From Floccularia luteovirens (Eukaryota; Basidiomycota; Agaricomycetes; Agaricales; Squamanitaceae), in the NCBI GenBank assembly GCA_009739215.1, contig VSJF01000002.1, positions 186,001-250,000 on the forward strand: a DNA stretch of 64,000 nucleotides, given 5' to 3'. A program made the translations under genes and the position numbers. The notes under the pieces are model-generated. The model had not been told where the DNA came from. It made no database searches and saw only the letters and a list, made by a program, of their open reading frames with translations. Below, in pieces: positions 58,064 through 64,000 of the stretch. Numbering within the stretch: position 1 is the stretch's first letter; every line of letters starts with the position of its first letter.

Positions 58064-58185
58064 TAGGGTCTTTCAAAGTTGACATTAATTTTTCCATTAT
58101 TTGTTCCATTAAGTCGTTTTTCCCGCCAAATTTCGATAATGGAACAGATAATTGGAAAGTTAATGGTCAACTTTGAAAGACCCTA
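58064..58185. mobile_element. Palindromic MITE-like element, 122 bp with TA flanks
   Basis: Two ~48-base arms are near-perfect reverse complements: left TAGGGTCTTTCAAAGTTGAC... and, at the right, ...GTCAACTTTGAAAGACCCTA. They enclose a ~25-base centre. The flanking TA on both sides fits a target-site duplication of the Tc1/mariner type. There is no coding capacity. It sits about 340 bases before the start of the second NLR copy and is not present at the corresponding place before copy 1. Confidence 0.75.
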
Positions 58186-58525
58186 TTATCGACGTCCCTA
58201 GTATCGCCCGATCTTCACAGCATTGTGTGAACTAAAAGCCTTGTTGCCGCGTGGACGTATTCCCCATTGTCCAAGCCACTGCTTACTCCAACTCTTCATC
58301 CTGCTTTTTGATTGCCAGCAATCTCTCCTTGTATTTTACTTCAGGTATCTACAATAAATCCGATACTCACCACAACGCTGATGCCCCTAGTTAATAAGTG
58401 ATCATCGTTCCCGAATTTCGAAGGACCACAACACGTTGCGTACATCATGAACTCAAAACCCTCCACAGAAGTTGTTAAATAGTCAGTAAATTCAGCATAC
58501 TATACACCTTTTCATTCAAATGACA

Positions 58526-61500
58526 ATGTTTTCTTAGCTCGTCAAGTATAACATTTATACTGGATGGTAAGATGTCATCATCGAAGCATAGACAACTCGT
58601 GTATATTCATGAATTCCAACAGTAACTATTGTTAGTGGACATGAATTACCCAACACGCACACAGTCTCTAAACCAGCCTATTATGTTGTTTTAAATCTTG
58701 ACGGGACTGAGAAAAAAACGAACGTCTCAACAAAGAAAAACAAATCACCAATATGGGGAGAACATCTGAAGTTGTACGTATTCATTCCATTTCCCTTAAC
58801 CGAGCAAATGACGTGACTCATTCGAATAATGAAGCCACGCAACTATTTCCTCCCGCCTCCAGATACAAGTATTTTGTACCCATCCAGGAACTTCCACAAA
58901 GGATCATATGGTTTGCAAGACCAGAGAGGATTTGAGCATTCGCGAAAGAATACTTCACAATGAAGGTAAATATCGATACTGAATCATACGTCTTCGAATA
59001 TCATTAATATCAATACGTTTTAGACATCGAGTGCATGCTGGATATGGTGAACACGAAATCGTCGAAAATTAAGGAACGCAAGATGATACTCCGTTTCAAG
59101 GTTGATGGCTTCGCTACTCATAAATCCCACTGATATTTCACCACGATCCGTTGATGATCCGATGTCTAGTCTCCAAGTCCCAAAACCTGGTCCAGAGTTT
59201 CGAAGGATGAGCGAGAACTGGAGCCGGTTGTTTGATTCTCTCAAGTCTTTTTGTGAGGTCACAAAAGATATTGCGGAGGCGAGTGGCATATACACAATCA
59301 ATATGTACTTCCACTCATTCTTATGCTCAGGTCGACTCGAAAGCAAAATTAGCAATGCTCGCAGTATCTATCGTCGTCAAGGTACTCATCATTACCTTGG
59401 AGCTTGACACTATGTTAATTCACTTCTATACAAGATCATTAGTGACCAAAAAGAACGCGATGCAAGGATAGACGATCTGGCTTGTATTCTAGCTGGATTG
59501 TTTGAGTGGTTGCAAGACGGAACACCATTAGAAAAGATCAATTCATTTGGGAATACCGTCAAGAAGCTTCTATACCAGACAAAGGAATGTTCTTACTTCA
59601 TTCGCGAATACTACGGAAAATATTCGTTTTGTAAGTATCCGACTTTATATTATTATTGTATATACTAACATAATATGTTATTATAGCACGACGGGCTCTG
59701 GAAAACATTGTTTCGGAAATTGATGAACGCATCTCCCAGTTTCAAGCAGCTTTTGAGCAACTGAGAATCGAACTTATAATGGGTACAACCTTGGAAACTG
59801 CATTGATATCGTCTCAGATTCTGGGAAAAGTGAACAATATCGGTATGTGTATCATACGCCCTCGATGAGATATTTAGTAATGCAGCGTCAACAGAAAACA
59901 AGATATATCTAGGTGATTTACCCCGCCTTGATAGAACGGGCTACAATCCACGAATGGCCGCAATGCCAGGAAGCCATTGTGACTCAACTATTGATTATAT
60001 TCTGCGCTGGGTTGATGGAACAACCGAGGACGAGAGCTTCAAAAAGCATGTCTTCCTGCTACTTGGAGACGAGGGTTGTGGGAAATCATCAATCGCACAC
60101 AAGGTTGCTGCACATTTCGATGAAGAAAAGCGATTAGGATGTGGTATATTCTTGAATAGTGGGGTGACGAGCTGTAACTCCCAAACAATCTGTGGGACAA
60201 TGGTACGAGAGTTGGCCCAATATCACCCAATCATCTCAGCAAAGATGGACGGTCCGATACGCACGCCAGGGATCGCTTCAGCAGATATCGAACGGCAATT
60301 CGACAAGTTAATTGTTACTCCTCTGGAAGATTTGAAAATTGTAGGACCAGTGCTCGTTATCATCGATGGTCTAGACAACTGCCAAAATTCAATAGAACGT
60401 CTACAGGTTTTGAAGACTTTCGCGGACCAGTCTCTTGTGGGAAGACTTCCTCCAAACTTTCGTTTCCTCATAACTGCTCGTGATGAGGTGAATATCGAGG
60501 GCATCTTTGCATCTTTCCATCACATAACCCAATTCAAAATCTCCAATAATCCCTGGTTTAAAAGAGAACTACGATATGATCGGACAGACATTAATTGACC
60601 TTGAGGCCGAGAAGTTGTCAGTGTTAAAGTTAAACGGGATGAGTGTAGATGAGCTCAAACGAGACCTTATGCGACGGGGTGCAGGAGATAGTACATGGGG
60701 TAACCTCGTTTGCAAAGCTCTGCGACTCGCGTCGGTACATGTCGAACTACGCACATTTCTCAGTAATCTACTCATGCTTCGATATCCTAAAACAGCAGAA
60801 GAGTCGATTGAACAGTTGTACGCCAGCATCCACCAAGCCCTTCTCCTACATCAGGCACCTGTTGCCTACCATCCATGGAACTGGATACTACATCTTCTCC
60901 TGGGGTTCAAGATTGATTCATCCTTTTCTATCGTACATATGGAGCATCAGCAGAATATTATTCACATATGCAACATCCTCCGCTGCTTGGAAATTATCAA
61001 AGCACCAGATGATGCGATGAGACCTATCATGCTAGATTTCACGACAACCCTGGAAGAATTCCTCATGAACCACAAGTGTTGCCTACATGTGGACCGGAGT
61101 ATGCCTGGCTACATTGCGGAACTATGTCTAGACAAGATGAACAACTCATTATACCATAACATGTGTAGGCTGCAATTGCAACAACCATCAACACTGGATA
61201 GCGGGATAAATGACCTGCAACAGCGCATCGAAGTACACATACCAGAAGCACTTCGATATTCAGCCAAAAACTGGATGACGCACATACTGGGGACCCAGCA
61301 TCTCAACGGGTCATTGATGAAAAGCCTGGACACATTCCTTTACAGACACCTCCTGCATTGGATTGAGGTGTTGAGTGTGATAGGATGTCTCGACGAAGAT
61401 AATGTGTGTAGATCACTACAACTGCTCGATGAGCACATTTTGGTGAGTGTTCTGGTTAATAAGCGGCATTGTTCTGATGTTTCATGGATTACTGCACACA

Positions 61501-62866
61501 TTTCAGAGCCACGACGAGAACGGATTGCATATCAAACTTTGTATAATGATCAAAGATGCTGTCTGCTTCCTTCGCTCGTATGGTGCCACGATATGTCAAG
61601 CACATCTACACACATACATCTCCGCGCTACCCCTATTCCCATCGCATACGCTTCTTCACCAGACATATATTAGTGAGGTGATTGATGAGAGGCCACGAGT
61701 TTCATCAAACATAGTTGAAGTTAATCCTCTTTACTTCGTTAAACGACATGACGACTCTGTTCGCGGCATTACATTATCACCAAATGGCTCTCAACTCGTT
61801 AGTTGTGGGAATGATGGAACGGTTCGGTATATGTGATGCAAAGAGTGGAGAAGAGGTCCACAAGATGAAGGGCCATTTAAATAGGGTTTGGTGTGCAGTG
61901 TTATCACCTGATGGACAGAGGGTCGCTAGCTGTGGTGATGATAAAACAATTTATGTGTGGGATGTCCAGACTGGTCGACTACTCGACAAACTGACTCACA
62001 ATACTTGGGTTCGTTGGGTTGAATTCTCTCGAGATGGTTCGAAGCTTGTTAGTTGCTCTAATGATAAAGTCATCACATGGAAATCGGACACTGGTTACAT
62101 TATCGGAAAACAACGAATCTCTCCATCTTGTGCTCGTGCGACATTCTCACCTGACGGACAACAAGTAGCAATGACGACGTCATACGAAGAAATCAAGATC
62201 TTCGATTTCAAACTCGAAAATCAAATTGCCGTGCTCAATCGTGATAAAAACGATGTCCAACAAATTGCGTGGTCGCCCGACGGGTCAAAGTTGGCCTCTT
62301 CATCATTTAAAGAGACACTGCTCTGGGATGCAAGGCAGAAGTCCCTAATTGCTGTTCTGGATGCAAAATGTGGTTCAATCAAGTCTCTAAGATTTACTGC
62401 CAATCAACTTTCTCTTGTTACGGCAGTGTATGGCGGAACCCTTCTTCACACATGGGACATCAATACACCAAATCATCGAATCACAAAACTCATCACTCGT
62501 CAGAAAGTTTTGAGCACAGATGTATGTTTGGATCTCGGACGAGTCGTAGCTGGGACAGAGGGTGGTGACATTTTCATGTGGGACATCGAGTCCCTTCAGA
62601 CACTTTCCCCCGAAGACATTAACAATCTACCTAACATATCTTCTGCTCATACTCCTACTATCACATTCCACGAGCCCTTCAATCCGCTTCGATTAGCGCA
62701 TCACGTCAATCCCGACGGTTGGCTGTGCACACGGGATGGGCAGAAGATTTTTTGGGTTTCGAAACGCAAGCCATTGTATAACATCAGGCACTCTACTAGG
62801 AAATTGGAGTTTTTGGACCACAAGGGCAAGATCGGATTGGTTATAGAGTCTTCTTCGAATGAGTAA
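58526..62866 (+). pseudogene. NACHT-WD40 (NLR-like) gene, copy 2, disabled
   Basis: Direct-orientation paralog of 44721-49073 with the same order: C2-like part (ATISSRLQIQVF, MVCKTREDLSIRE), linker, NACHT (P-loop GDEGCGKSS, Walker B LVIIDGLDNC), a winged/helical region and WD40 repeats (LSPDGQRVASCG, IYVWDVQTGRLL, LLHTWDIN, IFMWDIESLQ). Lesions of its own: TAG at codon 4 (58535-58537) where copy 1 has a Cys codon, a surplus C at about 59130 (CCCACTGAT vs CCCATGAT), a surplus base at about 60550-60565, and a surplus T at about 61826. The WD40 half (61830-62866) is otherwise open and better preserved than in copy 1. A GTGAGT...TTCAG intron (about 61443-61507) explains one apparent frame change. 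Confidence 0.82.
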
Positions 62867-63105
62867 CTGTGTATCTACACCTAAATTGCCTGATGTATTC
62901 ATGTTATCTGTACACACTATTACCTGCATAATTTTCTCATTAGAAGCATTCTATGAGTGCGCATAGAATGTGATAATTTCGAAATTCCTTAATTAGAAAT
63001 ATTCCGTTAAAACCGAGGGTTGGTAGTCGACGACGAGACTATGGCCGACTTTAGTCTTTTGGCATCCGACTATTCCGACTTAGTCTACGACTGGCACAAC
63101 ACTGT

Positions 63106-64000
63106 CTATACCTCTATGGAGATGTCGGGACAGGCAAGACTACGCTCATGGATCTGATTCACCAGACACTTACCCCGTCTCTCACTCGTAAACGCCGCAT
63201 CCACTTCCACGCCTTCATGAATGATGTTCACAAGTGTGTCCATGCTGCAAAGATAGCCATGGGCATCAATGGTGGCGATCCCATACTACCTGTAGCGCGT
63301 GACTTAGCCAATCAGGCGTCTGTGCTTTGTTTCGGTGAATTTCAGGTCACATAATTTCACATATATCCTTACACATAGTCATCCTCATATATTTTATAGG
63401 TAACAGACATCGCAGATGCTATAATTGTTAGAAGGTTATTATAGTCGCTTCTTAATTATAGCCTTGTTTGTGTAATGACATCCAAGTCAAGTCAGTTATT
63501 CAGTTCTATTCTTTCCATTGGGCTCACCTCTTTTGATAGTCATCACCCAGATGACTTGTACAAGAATGCAATACAGAGGTTGAGTTTTGTTCCAGCAATT
63601 GAGTTGCTCAAAACACGATTCGACGTGACTGGTCTCGATTCAGGAACTGGTGTGTCATTTTTTCCCATTATAATAATTTATTAATATCTCTTTATCTTAT
63701 TACTTGAACCTCCCGCTAGATTACCGTCGCATTCCTCGTGCCCTATTTCACGTTTATTATCACCATCTTGTTCCAGAGATAACCAAGAAATAGAGAAGAT
63801 ATTCAAGTCTTTGACTTCTCAGGATCCAACAGACCCTACCGATACTCAACCGTAAAATCACTATGTGGGGTCGCCAACTAAGTATTCCTGAAAGCACCAG
63901 CACAATTGCGAAGTTCAAGTTTGAAGGTTTTTGTGGTCAACGTTTCAACCTTTAAGTGCCGCCGATTATCTGGAGGTAACGAAAACTTTTAGTACAGTGT
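63106..64000 (+). pseudogene. AFG1/LACE1-like ATPase, 5'-truncated relic (runs off window)
   Basis: It begins abruptly at the Walker A exon (LYLYGDVGTGKTTLMDL). It continues RRIHFHAFMNDVH, GDPILPVARDLANQA and CFGEFQ, where the family has CFDEFQ, so the Walker B aspartate is lost. Splicing still links to VTDIADA, CVMTS-N-HPDDLYKNAIQR, FVPAIELLKTRFDVTGLDSG and YRRIPRALFHVYYH. After PEI a frameshift makes a stop (AAA TAG), and a further shift affects the region of MWGRQLSIPE. Intact relatives are mitochondrial AAA-type ATPases involved in turnover of respiratory subunits. The missing first ~100 residues, the D-to-G change and the frameshifts indicate a dead duplicate. Bases 62867-63105 hold only the NLR 3' flank and a 'cgacttagtctacgact'-type stretch. 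Confidence 0.75.

Overview
The window looks like genomic DNA of a mushroom-forming basidiomycete (Agaricomycetes). Genes are cut by many short introns of about 50-60 nt. The gene content fits: fungal BTB proteins, a FunK1-type kinase relic, NACHT-WD40 genes, an OPT transporter, type-B carboxylesterases and small secreted cysteine-rich proteins. All gene models were built by reading splice sites by eye and by recalling protein families. No database search was run.

Layout. (1) 1-8.3 kb: two tandem lineage-specific families on +. There are three BTB/POZ paralogs (the first cut by the window edge) and four copies of a small 4-TM membrane protein family (three intact, one dead). In both families the promoter was copied with the gene. 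(2) 9.5-13.5 kb: a 14-exon oligopeptide transporter on -. (3) 13.5-19.8 kb: gene-poor DNA with one probable small two-exon gene at 17.9 kb. (4) 19.8-30.2 kb: a compact housekeeping island with LSM4 (+), an F-box/LRR-like protein (-), diphthine synthase DPH5 (+), cytosolic asparaginyl-tRNA synthetase (-), an Erv2-type sulfhydryl oxidase (+) and a prolyl aminopeptidase (+). Two divergent pairs share short promoters. (5) 31-36.2 kb: a ~2.5 kb tandem duplication carrying two secreted cysteine-rich genes with identical nine-exon structure. (6) 36.3-43.5 kb: an unrecognised 429-aa protein (-), a secreted carboxylesterase (+) and a membrane-anchored alpha/beta hydrolase (+). (7) 43.5-64 kb: a decaying region. 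Two NACHT-WD40 (NLR-like) paralogs about 13.8 kb apart, each with its own disabling lesions, bracket a 5'-truncated FunK1 kinase, a dead D-amino-acid-oxidase-like gene and an intact second carboxylesterase. A 122-bp palindromic MITE-like element lies just upstream of the second NLR copy, and a truncated AFG1-like ATPase relic runs off the end.

The housekeeping genes act in separate pathways (mRNA decay/splicing, diphthamide synthesis, tRNA charging, ER disulfide formation, peptide turnover). The OPT transporter and the prolyl aminopeptidase could both serve peptide use. The rest is birth-and-death evolution of accessory families.

A caution applies to the whole window. The conserved AsnRS and OPT genes each contain one surplus base that breaks the frame, and most frame breaks in the NLR copies are also single surplus bases. 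Consensus errors must be excluded before biological meaning is assigned.
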